Source: a virus. From it: 61,891 nt of DNA. Within the stretch, counting starts at the first letter, position 1. The number at the start of each line of letters is the position of its first letter. Both the position numbers and the translations under genes were made by a program. This document shows, one piece after another, positions 1 to 6,119 of this stretch. Under the pieces are notes generated by a model. The model ran no database searches. It was given only the letters and a program-made list of their open reading frames with translations, and had not been told where the DNA came from. The stretch lies in the IMG/VR virus record IMGVR_UViG_3300037242_000090, positions 1-61,891 of that record; one strand, written 5' to 3'.

Positions 1-22
1 GACGCCGAGCGCCCTGGAAGCT
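1..22. repeat. 22-bp terminal direct repeat (circular join)
   Basis: The first 22 bases are identical to bases 61870-61891. Overlapping the two copies keeps the reading frame of the decapeptide-repeat gene open across the join, which supports a circular or permuted molecule. The overlap falls inside 30-bp tandem repeats, so the true repeat copy number at the join is uncertain. Confidence 0.85.
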
Positions 23-472
23 GCGGGCTGGACGCTGAGCGCCCTGGAAGCTGCGGGGTGGACGCCGAGCGACGTGGAAGCTGCGGGGTGGACGCCGAGC
101 TCCCTGGTAGCTGCGGGCTGGACGCTGAGCGACGTGGAAGCCATCCAATCAGACGCCGAATCGGACATAAAAGAAAAAGCAATCAAGATGGGTCGCGATG
201 AATCGATGTTCGTCTGCGAAACGCTCCGGCTCGGGTTAATGGATGGTTCACAATACGGCACCCTGCTGGAAAGTTGCGGCTGCTTCATTGGAAGCGCCGC
301 AAAAAAGGCCGGGCTGAGCACTGGAGAATTTTGCCGCAAAGCTGGCATTGTGCGCGATGGATCAAGCCCAGCCGAAAAATGGTTCATCGGAATTCGCCCT
401 GGCGATACGCCGGAAAACAGCTACGCCGCGAATATGGGCGTGAAGTGGATCGAAGAGTTGTGGAATAAGTAA
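2..472 (+). CDS. Decapeptide-repeat protein, C-terminal part (starts at 61637)
   Basis: This frame is open from the first bases and is continuous with the partial gene at 61637-61891 through the 22-bp terminal overlap; the joined protein is about 234 residues. It carries about eight tandem 10-residue units of the type AGWTPSALEA, with P or L at position 5 and A, D or S at position 7. They encode a regular amphipathic repeat ending near base 150. The remaining ~107 residues contain IKMGRDESMFVCETLRLG and a stretch ending in WIEELWNK, and I recognise no family. Similar decapeptide repeats usually form alpha-solenoid-like binding surfaces; the function here is unknown. An in-frame GTG at 74 is internal and not the start. 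Confidence 0.75.
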   Translation, partial: TPSALEAAGWTLSALEAAGWTPSDVEAAGWTPSSLVAAGWTLSDVEAIQSDAESDIKEKAIKMGRDESMFVCETLRLGLMDGSQYGTLLESCGCFIGSAAKKAGLSTGEFCRKAGIVRDGSSPAEKWFIGIRPGDTPENSYAANMGVKWIEELWNK

Positions 473-562
473 TCTGGACCAGCATCGGATATACTTGGCT
501 CATGCGCCAAAATGGCAGCTCAAAGAAAAACGAGAAAAATCGTAAAAATCGCAAATAGGCAC

Positions 563-591
563 TTGACGCATGCGCCGATACTCGATAGGAT
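563..591 (+). promoter_or_regulatory. Sigma-70-type promoter
   Basis: TTGACG (563-568) and TAGGAT (586-591) are separated by 17 bp. The same arrangement with 17-bp spacing occurs at 61078-61106 within a duplicated block, ahead of an unrelated gene. Conservation of the boxes and leader in both copies supports a real promoter. Confidence 0.6.
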
Positions 592-597
592 ACAGGC

Positions 598-645
598 GTC
601 GGATGGAATTGGCCAGCCGACAGGACCGGCGAAAGCCGGAAGGAA
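598..645 (+). promoter_or_regulatory. Structured 5' leader with GNRA-capped hairpin and Shine-Dalgarno
   Basis: The leader has two predicted hairpins. GTCGG (598-602) pairs with CCGAC (617-621), and CCGGC (626-630) pairs with GCCGG (635-639) around a GAAA tetraloop. AAGGAA follows at once and is spaced correctly for the ATG at 652. The copy at 61113-61160 keeps both stems. It could stabilise the transcript or position the ribosome; the role is inferred. Confidence 0.5.
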
Positions 646-651
646 AATCAG

Positions 652-981
652 ATGAACGGCGAAATGAAATCACACTATGAACTTTCGCGAGGCAACGAAT
701 GGCTGAGTTCTCACTCTACCTTAGAGGCTGCGGCTGCGGCTGCAAAAATAATAATATCCGACGAAAATCCTCAATTTCGAATGACGCCCGTCGGCTCCGG
801 CCGATTAAATGAATTTTCGACCGCAATGCTTGCCCACAATCTTTCGATCTGCGAGTCCACGATCGTGGAGCGTTCCCCCGACCCAGAAACCGCCATGGCC
901 GCAAGGAAAAAATGGGCCGAAATGCAGAAAAACGGCCTAGGATGGGACGGAACAGCCGCGACGTACCGTCCCGTGGAATAA
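652..981 (+). CDS. Hypothetical protein, 109 aa
   Basis: The start is fixed by AAGGAA at 640-645 and by the promoter-leader module upstream. The protein is soluble-looking, with a short alanine run (LEAAAAAAK) near residue 30 and a charged C-terminus. I recognise no domain. It sits between the left repeat of the transposon and the transposase, so it is probably cargo. The paralogous module at 60997 carries a different, unrelated gene (61166) in the same slot, which suggests that this is an exchangeable position. Confidence 0.65.
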   Translation: MNGEMKSHYELSRGNEWLSSHSTLEAAAAAAKIIISDENPQFRMTPVGSGRLNEFSTAMLAHNLSICESTIVERSPDPETAMAARKKWAEMQKNGLGWDGTAATYRPVE

Positions 982-1078
982 TGAATCCTTGCCGCGCCGC
1001 AGCGCAAGCTGGAAACCAGCTAGGCTTCGGCCAAGATTAGCTCGGTGCTCGTAGGCTGTGAGAGAGCATCCGGCGCGG

Positions 1079-1090
1079 CTCCTTCGGGAG
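1079..1090 (+). promoter_or_regulatory. UUCG-capped hairpin over transposase Shine-Dalgarno
   Basis: CTCC (1079-1082) can pair with GGAG (1087-1090) across a TTCG tetraloop. GGAG is also the apparent ribosome binding site for the transposase ATG at 1098, so the fold would hide it. Reduced translation of transposases by such hairpins is known in other insertion sequences. A second hairpin (AGCTGG, AAA, CCAGCT; 1007-1021) lies upstream. Confidence 0.35.
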
Positions 1091-1097
1091 AGCGAAA

Positions 1098-2042
1098 ATG
1101 GACGAACCCAACTCACTACTTGCGGCCGCGCAATACTTCGCCGATCCGGCGGTCTGCAATCAGTACATGCGGCGGATCAAGTGGCCAGACGGGAAAATCG
1201 CGTGCCCTAAATGTTCGGGCGCGAATATCGGCGAAATCGCCACGCGCCACATTCTGCAATGTCGCGATTGCGGCAAGCAGTTTTCGTACAAAGTCGGCAC
1301 GATTTTTGAGGACTCTCCGCTTGGCCTCGATAAATGGTTCACGGCGGTTTGGTCCGTCGCCAATGCGAAAAACGGGATTAGCAGTCACGAATTAGGCCGG
1401 GCAATGGGTGTGACCCAAAAGACGGCATGGTTTATGACACACCGGATTCGCGAGGCCATGACGACGGGAACATTCCGCAAGCTGTCGGGGACCGTTGAGA
1501 CGGACGAAACTTTCGTCGGCGGCAAAGCCGAGAACATGCACAAGAAAATCCGAGAAAAGAAGATTCGCGGGCGCGGAGCAGTTGGCAAGCGAATCGTTCA
1601 CGGCCTATTGGAGCGCGGCGGCGAGGTCCGCGCCAAGGTCGTTGACTCGACGGAAGCCGCCGATCTCCATCCCGTCATAATTTCTAACGTCGAAAAAGGC
1701 GCGAATCTCTACAGTGATGCCGCTGCCAGCTACGAAGCACTGGCGAGCCGCTACGCCCATGAAGCGGTCAACCACGCCATCGAGTACGTCCGTGAAAATG
1801 TCCACACGAATGGTATGGAGAATTTCTGGGCATTATTCAAACGCTGCATCAAGGGTACGCATATCCAGCTTTCGCCGATGCACCTACAGCGGTATGTGGA
1901 CGAAGAGGTTTTCCGATTCAACCAGCGCAAGACGGATGATGCTGGACGGTTCGCGGCCCTGATGGCACAGACTCCCGGAAAGCGGTTGACCTACAGGCTT
2001 TTAACCGGACAAGACGGTGCCGGATTCATGGGACTCGAATGA
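1098..2042 (+). CDS. IS1595-family (ISXO2-like) transposase, 314 aa
   Basis: DDE-type transposase for cut-and-paste or related movement of elements with matching terminal repeats. An N-terminal zinc ribbon (C37-x2-C40 and C55-x2-C58) is followed by a helical region and the catalytic core. Candidate catalytic residues are D136 in TDETFVGGK, D207 in YSDAAASYE and N238/E241 in NGMENFWALFKR, with the usual K248. The length is typical for the family and the reading frame is intact. The C-terminal tail LTYRLLTGQDGAGFMGLE is notable because near-copies end small proteins at 19577 and 56047. Start chosen for the GGAG at 1087. The stop overlaps the ATG of the next gene (ATGA), implying coupled translation. 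It is the only intact transposase in the window and so the likely enzyme for the other cassettes. Confidence 0.92.
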   Translation: MDEPNSLLAAAQYFADPAVCNQYMRRIKWPDGKIACPKCSGANIGEIATRHILQCRDCGKQFSYKVGTIFEDSPLGLDKWFTAVWSVANAKNGISSHELGRAMGVTQKTAWFMTHRIREAMTTGTFRKLSGTVETDETFVGGKAENMHKKIREKKIRGRGAVGKRIVHGLLERGGEVRAKVVDSTEAADLHPVIISNVEKGANLYSDAAASYEALASRYAHEAVNHAIEYVRENVHTNGMENFWALFKRCIKGTHIQLSPMHLQRYVDEEVFRFNQRKTDDAGRFAALMAQTPGKRLTYRLLTGQDGAGFMGLE

Positions 2043-2152
2043 AAAAACCAAAGGGATTCAAGGCGTTCGATTCGCTCGCTCGGCTACTCGTTCAAGTGCC
2101 AAAATCTGAGCTTCCGGCTCGCAAACCCAAGTGGAAACGGAAGAAAAAGTGA
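2039..2152 (+). CDS. Basic microprotein KKPKGF family, 37 aa (copy 1)
   Basis: Starts by a 4-base overlap with the transposase stop. The protein begins MKKPKGFKAFDSLARLL and ends in a lysine/arginine-rich tail (KWKRKKK). Two paralogues, at 20418 and 56688, keep the same KKPKGFK-x-FD-x-L pattern and basic tail. Each lies just upstream of a right-hand 23-bp inverted repeat. The high positive charge suggests nucleic-acid binding, for example at the element end or on the transposase; this is inference. I know of no named family. Confidence 0.75.
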   Translation: MKKPKGFKAFDSLARLLVQVPKSELPARKPKWKRKKK

Positions 2153-2243
2153 ACAGCGCTTTTATTCAAAAAACGGTGCTCAATGAGCCAAGTATATCAA
2201 TCCCAATCTGATTACCGGAATGTCCCTGGGGATGGAGTATAAA

Positions 2244-2444
2244 ATGGGTGATTATATACTTGACTCACCCTGCGACTCCTTGCTTGGCTCGGAATGGAAG
2301 GCGTTTGCATTGCACGGCAAGCCCGGATTGGTAATGGTTTGGAGACCAATCGGCGAATCGAACATCAATGAGGCGCTTCGGACCTGCACAACGTGCAGAC
2401 AGTTCGGAAACTGGATTTTCGGCATCAGCGTGAGGACGAAATGA
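2244..2444 (+). CDS. Hypothetical protein, 66 aa
   Basis: ATG 2244 is preferred because GGAG (2234-2237) is well placed; in-frame starts at 2220 and 2232 are possible. The first ten residues (MGDYILDSPC) are encoded by a solo inverted repeat, so the gene's present start may have come from an insertion. The rest (around KAFALHGKPGLVMVWRPIGE) has no recognised domain. Two cysteines near the end (CTTC) could bind metal. The stop overlaps the next start as ATGA. Confidence 0.5.
   Translation: MGDYILDSPCDSLLGSEWKAFALHGKPGLVMVWRPIGESNINEALRTCTTCRQFGNWIFGISVRTK
2247..2269 (+). repeat. Solo 23-bp left inverted repeat
   Basis: Matches the left end of the IS1595-related elements (GGTGATTATATACTTGAC followed by TCACC). 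The same tip occurs at 28621. No partner in the opposite orientation and no flanking 8-bp duplication were found, so it looks like the remnant of a decayed element. It lies inside the 5' end of the gene at 2244. Confidence 0.6.
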
Positions 2445-2644
2445 CCCAACGGCTTCTCGAACTCAAAGATCAGATCGCCATTCGGGCCGAAGCAATCCGG
2501 GCATTGTTCAAGCCGGGAGCTAAGGTCACGATTGTTGTTACACAACCGGCGCATCGCGGCGACGCTGGCGTTGTCGTCACTGGCGACGATATCGACACCG
2601 TAATAGCCGAGCTTCAAAGAGCAAAGGAAAGACGGGACACATGA
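2441..2644 (+). CDS. Hypothetical protein, 67 aa
   Basis: Start set by the 4-base overlap with the preceding stop and by GAGGACG upstream. A helical N-terminus (MTQRLLELKDQIAIRAEAI) is followed by a beta-rich segment (KVTIVVTQPAHRGDAGVVVT) and a final helix. It is a coupled member of the 2244-3545 operon. No family recognised. Confidence 0.6.
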   Translation: MTQRLLELKDQIAIRAEAIRALFKPGAKVTIVVTQPAHRGDAGVVVTGDDIDTVIAELQRAKERRDT

Positions 2645-3039
2645 AAAAGCCCAAAGGCCACACATTTTTCGATGCCCACGGAACGACGCCCTATATGACG
2701 CGATACACGCTCATCGATTGTCGATGGTTCACTTTGAAGCTACACCACTTTCATCGTGGCGATTCTGATCCGGATTTTCACGATCATCCTTGGCCGTTTG
2801 TCGCCTTGATTTTGTGCGGCGGCTATTGGGAGCACACGTCGCGGGGCATTTCATGGAAGGCTCCCGGATCACTCGTATTGCATCGAGCGGCGGATGCTCA
2901 TCGCGTAACGATGGCATCGCCGACATGGACGCTTCTGCTTTGTGGAAAGAAGGTCCGGGACTGGGGATTTCATACTCCATCCGGATGGTGTCGATGGAAA
3001 ACTTATGTGGCCGGGGCGGCCGCTGGGGGTGCGCGATGA
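2641..3039 (+). CDS. Cupin-like protein, 132 aa
   Basis: The segment HFHRGDSDPDFHDHPWPF, with later HTSRG and HRAADAHRV, gives a histidine pattern like that of small phage-borne cupins, where histidines and an acidic residue hold a metal. A single cupin domain fills the protein. The substrate is unknown. It overlaps both neighbours by ATGA, so it is translated as part of the 2244-3545 operon. The first six residues (MKKPKG) resemble the start of the KKPKGF microproteins, perhaps because the gene start was captured from one. Confidence 0.6.
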   Translation: MKKPKGHTFFDAHGTTPYMTRYTLIDCRWFTLKLHHFHRGDSDPDFHDHPWPFVALILCGGYWEHTSRGISWKAPGSLVLHRAADAHRVTMASPTWTLLLCGKKVRDWGFHTPSGWCRWKTYVAGAAAGGAR

Positions 3040-3545
3040 CGGCGATGGAGATCCTGATGAAGGAGTTTGCCTATTGGCGGGACCGGCCAGAGGGCAGCGT
3101 GGCTGCTCCGGGGACCGAGATCGGGGCGATGGGCGCGATCGCGAATGTAATCGCGGCGATTCATGGACATCCGGCGCCCTGGCATATGGGCAAGCTCGGC
3201 GCAATGGACTGCTACCGGACCGAGGACCTGCTGCGCATTGGCATGAAGCTCTATCGCCAGATTCGAGACGAGGACGAGGCGTGGAGCCGCAAGGTCCAGC
3301 GCGGTCATACTAAATTTGATCCTGAAATTGCCCGGCACTTCCGTAAGCGATATGAGGAATGGTACGCACCGTGCGACGCCGTGCTCGTTCTCGTGCAGGA
3401 CATGGAAAGGGATTACGGCCCACTTGCGGGAGGCAACGAATTCAAACTCGCCCGCGTCACAGTCAAACGGATTTTGGCTACGCCCATAGATCAAGTCTGC
3501 AATTCAATGGAACGGATCGCTAAGGGCGACTACGAAGCCTTATGA
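3036..3545 (+). CDS. Hypothetical protein, 169 aa
   Basis: ATG 3036 overlaps the previous stop; earlier in-frame starts would read through the cupin gene. The protein is mostly helical and charged, with the motif HFRKRYEEWYAPCDAVLVLVQDM near the middle. No domain recognised. It is the last clear member of the coupled operon that starts at 2244. Confidence 0.6.
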   Translation: MTAMEILMKEFAYWRDRPEGSVAAPGTEIGAMGAIANVIAAIHGHPAPWHMGKLGAMDCYRTEDLLRIGMKLYRQIRDEDEAWSRKVQRGHTKFDPEIARHFRKRYEEWYAPCDAVLVLVQDMERDYGPLAGGNEFKLARVTVKRILATPIDQVCNSMERIAKGDYEAL

Positions 3546-3636
3546 CTGCCCCAGGGGAAGGTAGCGGAACGTTCACGACGGCAGTATTCAAGGGAATCCG
3601 GACGTCCAACCCAATCACAAGCCGGCCACCGCACCC

Positions 3637-3918
3637 ATGGCGCCCGACCGTATCGAGTGTGGGGGCTGCGGCACCAGCATCATGTGCGGGAGCTTCACCG
3701 ACTCGCCAGCCCAATACCTGGACGATCTGAAGGCATGGGCCATCCGCCGGGCCGCGCCGTGCGATACCTGTGGCGCCGTGACCGTCTGGTGGGAACTGGC
3801 ATCCGAGCATGGGCGTCCGCTCGGGACGATTTTGCAGGTGCAGACGCCACGGGTGTTGCGGGGAGATGCGGCGCGGGAGTTTTTTTATTCACGGGATAAT
3901 GCCGCGTCCAATTGCTGA
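3637..3918 (+). CDS. Small zinc-ribbon-like protein, 93 aa
   Basis: Two CxxC-type pairs (IECGGCG near residue 8 and PCDTCGAVT near residue 43) suggest a metal-binding ribbon. The start is uncertain: ATG 3637 has no clear ribosome site. A coupled ATG at 3542 opens a different frame that stops at 3730. A frameshift between them, or a short leader peptide, would explain the layout. Moderate confidence that the 3637 frame is coding. Confidence 0.45.
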   Translation: MAPDRIECGGCGTSIMCGSFTDSPAQYLDDLKAWAIRRAAPCDTCGAVTVWWELASEHGRPLGTILQVQTPRVLRGDAAREFFYSRDNAASNC

Positions 3919-3945
3919 TCGAGTCGGCGGTGCAACTGCGCAGCA

Positions 3946-3982
3946 GAGTCTATCCAACCCCGCCCTGAGAGCAATCCGCAAC
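3946..3982 (-). repeat. Dispersed repeat, partial copy D (reverse)
   Basis: These 37 bases are the reverse complement of the first 37 bases of the 91-bp repeat found at 24802 and 26317. It lies in the 130-base non-coding stretch between the zinc-ribbon gene and the repressor gene. Nothing else was identified in that stretch. Confidence 0.8.
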
Positions 3983-4049
3983 TGGTCGCCTGTCCGGCAT
4001 TTTTATTGCGCCAAGAATCCTACCGCGCGTTTCTTCTAATACAAGTAGA

Positions 4050-4643
4050 TTATTTCTTCGGCGGCTTCCCATCACCGCCCCTTGGTTTTCCCGACGCCGC
4101 CTTTTTCACCCCCGGCTCCTGCCACTCCCTGATGCCACCCCATAGCAAAGCGATTACCGCTGCGTCGTGGGTGACGTCGTTGGATTTGGCATAGGAACGC
4201 ACCTGTGCGGCCAGATCGGGCGGCAGGGCCGAAGTCGCCGGAAGTGACGGGAACTGGCTGGAAGTCGCCGGGAGTGGCGTGGAGTGGCGGCCAGCGTCGG
4301 TGGGCTTCTGCGCATCTCCCCCGCCCAGCGGGGCGGCGGGTGGGGCAACCGATGATTCAGTGTCGGGAACGACGAATGCTGCGTAGAATTCGTCCTGAGA
4401 CATCTTCAGGGCTTTGGCCCAGAGCCTTGTCGCATTCGTGAAGATGGGTGCCCGCTCCTGGCGTTCCACCTTGTAGATGCCGCTGGCGGAATAGCCCACC
4501 TCAATACCAAACGACGCTTGGCTATATCCAGCCTTCTTTCGCGCCTTGGCAAATTTTCTGCCAAAAATCTTGACGGTTCTTTCGTCTGTTTCTTCTTCCG
4601 TAACCATGGATGGATCAATCATTAACGGCGTCGGCTGATCCAT
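4050..4643 (-). CDS. XRE-family repressor (CI-like), 197 aa
   Basis: An N-terminal helix-turn-helix of the XRE/Cro-CI type spans about residues 25-80 (FAKARKKAGYSQASFGIEVG followed by SASGIYKVERQE). A proline/alanine-rich linker and a short C-terminal region follow; no LexA-type protease domain is seen. It faces the Cro-like gene at 4719 with a shared operator between, the usual arrangement for a lysogeny switch. ATG 4643 is preferred over the TTG at 4646. A TAAAAT box (4656-4651 on this strand) lies so close that the mRNA would be nearly leaderless. The gene is one of few on this strand, as expected for a lysogeny function. Confidence 0.8.
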   Translation of the reverse strand: MDQPTPLMIDPSMVTEEETDERTVKIFGRKFAKARKKAGYSQASFGIEVGYSASGIYKVERQERAPIFTNATRLWAKALKMSQDEFYAAFVVPDTESSVAPPAAPLGGGDAQKPTDAGRHSTPLPATSSQFPSLPATSALPPDLAAQVRSYAKSNDVTHDAAVIALLWGGIREWQEPGVKKAASGKPRGGDGKPPKK

Positions 4644-4648
4644 CAACC

Positions 4649-4679
4649 TGATTTTATTGTGATTTTTACTCTGATTTTA
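4649..4679. promoter_or_regulatory. Candidate operator: three direct repeats
   Basis: TGATTTTA at 4649, TGATTTTTA at 4660 and TGATTTTA at 4672 are spaced 11-12 bp, about one helical turn, between the divergent repressor and Cro-like genes. Such spacing places bound dimers on the same DNA face. It overlaps the predicted repressor promoter. Confidence 0.55.
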
Positions 4680-4681
4680 CC

Positions 4682-4709
4682 TTGACTCTACCGATAGTCA
4701 TAATAAAAT
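4682..4709 (+). promoter_or_regulatory. Rightward early promoter
   Basis: TTGACT (4682-4687) and TAAAAT (4704-4709) are separated by 16 bp. The expected transcription start is about 4716, only about three bases before ATG 4719, so the Cro-like mRNA would be leaderless. No Shine-Dalgarno sequence is present. Confidence 0.55.
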
Positions 4710-4718
4710 GCTATTCCG

Positions 4719-4943
4719 ATGAGAGATTCATTTAAGAGCATCAGGGAGCGACTGGCCGAATCACAGACGGATTTTGCCGTCCGGGCCGGACTCTCGGTCA
4801 GCACGATCGGCGCGTTTGAATCTGGCCGGGACAGCGAGTTCTCGCCTGGCACAAGGCGCAAGCTGGCCACCGCCTACGGCGTCACCATCGCCGACATTGA
4901 CGCCGCCTGCTCTAGCAAGCCTGCATCGGCGCAGCCGGCCTGA
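4719..4943 (+). CDS. Cro-like XRE-family regulator, 74 aa
   Basis: A compact helix-turn-helix protein: IRERLAESQTDFAVRAGLSV with STIGAFESGRDSEF matches the XRE fold across residues 7-60. It is transcribed away from the repressor and heads the rightward operon. Size and position fit a Cro analogue that turns off repressor synthesis. The short alanine/proline-rich tail is unremarkable. Confidence 0.75.
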   Translation: MRDSFKSIRERLAESQTDFAVRAGLSVSTIGAFESGRDSEFSPGTRRKLATAYGVTIADIDAACSSKPASAQPA

Positions 4944-5090
4944 GCGTACAGGACTGCCGGATGTGTCCGCCAAGGGAATCCGGCGTAGGGCGGCCGCGCG
5001 TGCAACGGATCGGTTTGGTTTATGACGGATAACGCGGATATGCGGGCGTCCGGCGCCCCGGCGGCGTGAGTGGGGCATCATAAAGGTGTC

Positions 5091-5186
5091 ATGGATGAGA
5101 CACGGGAATTGTGGCGAAGTCTTTCGGTTGCGACAGGAACGGAATGGACCGTAATACGAAACAAACTCGCCGAGAGGTTCCATTAA
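5091..5186 (+). CDS. Small hypothetical protein, 31 aa
   Basis: ATG 5091 begins MDETRELWRSLSVATGTEW and ends at TAA 5184. The frame reads like helical coding sequence and sits between the Cro-like gene and the coupled series from 5203. No clear ribosome site. Low to moderate confidence. Confidence 0.35.
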   Translation: MDETRELWRSLSVATGTEWTVIRNKLAERFH

Positions 5187-5202
5187 GCGCCAAGCTGCCG
5201 CC

Positions 5203-5430
5203 TTGGAGCAATTGTACGACACATTGAAAAACATCGTGGAGTTCGATGACGCCGTTATTGCCCAGGCTTCAGGCGCACAGCCCAACTCCTTCCACAACCC
5301 TCCGTCGCCAGCGCCCAACGGCGCGGCGGCGGATTCACTTTGCGGCGGTGCGGCTGCCGTTAATGACGTGCCGGCAGTCGCGACGTCTGATTTAAGCCAG
5401 GGAAGGATTTCGCCATGGAGTGCCCCATGA
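5203..5430 (+). CDS. Hypothetical protein, 75 aa
   Basis: Proposed TTG start at 5203; the frame is open from 5155 and contains no ATG. A helical N-terminus (MEQLYDTLKNIVEFDDAVIA) is followed by a proline/alanine-rich half. Its stop overlaps the ATG at 5427, which supports translation of this frame. Confidence 0.45.
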   Translation: MEQLYDTLKNIVEFDDAVIAQASGAQPNSFHNPPSPAPNGAAADSLCGGAAAVNDVPAVATSDLSQGRISPWSAP

Positions 5431-5810
5431 CAATTTTCGAGAAAATAGTAGCCGTTGACCGGTCAAGGAACGTTGCGTTTACCGCTGTTGAGCGGCTTAC
5501 CGACAAAGCGCAAATGCGCGAGTTCATGGAAGGCTACATCAAGTGGTTGGCGACTAATCCGAGGATCGAGAACGCGAAGGCCGTTGCGGAAGCGGGTTCG
5601 ATCACCTGGGAATCCCTGAGCGACGGGCAGCGCGAGGTGCTGGCCGAGAAGTTCGCCCATGAGCGGGCTGACATGGTGCGCGATGCGCTGCTGGACAACG
5701 ACGAAGGCTTTCCCCTGACGGCTGCTCGGTGCATCGGCCAGAGCATCGTTGATGCATTCTGTGACTGGCGGGAGCAGCGGATTGACGCGATGAACGCGGA
5801 GACAAAATGA
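5427..5810 (+). CDS. Hypothetical protein, 127 aa
   Basis: ATG 5427 overlaps the previous stop (ATGA); an in-frame ATG at 5415 is also possible. The protein is helical and acidic throughout (for example SDGQREVLAEKFAHERADM and SIVDAFCDWREQRIDAMN). No domain recognised. Part of the coupled rightward early operon. Confidence 0.65.
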   Translation: MTIFEKIVAVDRSRNVAFTAVERLTDKAQMREFMEGYIKWLATNPRIENAKAVAEAGSITWESLSDGQREVLAEKFAHERADMVRDALLDNDEGFPLTAARCIGQSIVDAFCDWREQRIDAMNAETK

Positions 5811-5944
5811 TCCCAACCAAAAAAGGCGGCGTCGGGATCGCATCGGGGTTGGCGATGGGCATCCTCGCGATTTGCCGCCGGCAAAAACCGTCCGTGACCA
5901 GCGCGACTAGGGATGAGTTCCCCCGGCTCGGCAAGGATCGATGA
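5807..5944 (+). CDS. Small hypothetical protein, 45 aa
   Basis: Starts by ATGA overlap with the preceding stop. Residues 8-22 (VGIASGLAMGILAIC) are hydrophobic and could span a membrane; the C-terminus is basic. Its coupling on the left and the gene at 5951 on the right support expression. Confidence 0.45.
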   Translation: MIPTKKGGVGIASGLAMGILAICRRQKPSVTSATRDEFPRLGKDR

Positions 5945-5950
5945 GCGCCC

Positions 5951-6085
5951 ATGAGAATTCCAGAACGATATTGGTCGCTGATCGCCTGGGCCGAGCAAGG
6001 CGACGCTGATTCTGGCGCCGCGGTCTTGGATGTGGTCCTGGTGGCGATAGTAATGCTGGCGATGCTTTTTTTTGCCCGCCGGTGA
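5951..6085 (+). CDS. Small single-pass membrane protein, 44 aa
   Basis: MRIPERYWSLIAWAEQGDAD leads into a strongly hydrophobic C-terminal segment (VLDVVLVAIVMLAMLFF) ending in ARR. This gives one membrane helix with a positive end. It is the last gene of the early operon before the dam cassette. Confidence 0.55.
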   Translation: MRIPERYWSLIAWAEQGDADSGAAVLDVVLVAIVMLAMLFFARR

Positions 6086-6119
6086 ACGACTTTAAGGTGT
6101 GCGGCGGAGTCATTGGATG

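Larger units (their letters stand above)
482..2204 (+). mobile_element. IS1595-family transposon with cargo
   Basis: The element is bounded by a left 23-bp inverted repeat (482-504, outer tip degenerate, core GATATACTTGGCTCA) and a right one on the other strand (2182-2204, tip GGGATTGATATACTT). It encloses a promoter-leader module, a hypothetical gene, the transposase and a basic microprotein. The same repeats bound the transposase-less cassettes at 6120 and 19527. No clean 8-bp target duplication is seen: the flanks share only AATCTG (471-476 and 2205-2210), out of register with the degenerate left tip. The left end may have been rebuilt by recombination with the homologous module at 60997. 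IS1595 elements normally have terminal repeats starting GG and 8-bp duplications. Confidence 0.65.

Noticed and set aside
1-151. 30-bp repeats at both window ends as a CRISPR array
   Set aside because: The repeats are contiguous without spacers and encode in-frame decapeptides; no cas genes are present.
482-2212. 8-bp target duplication around the transposase element
   Set aside because: Only AATCTG matches (471-476 and 2205-2210), out of register with the degenerate left tip; not a clean duplication.
4703-4710. ATAAAATG matching the left flank of the solo end at 2247 as a possible target duplication
   Set aside because: No right-type end precedes it, and an 8-mer match by chance is expected about once in this length.
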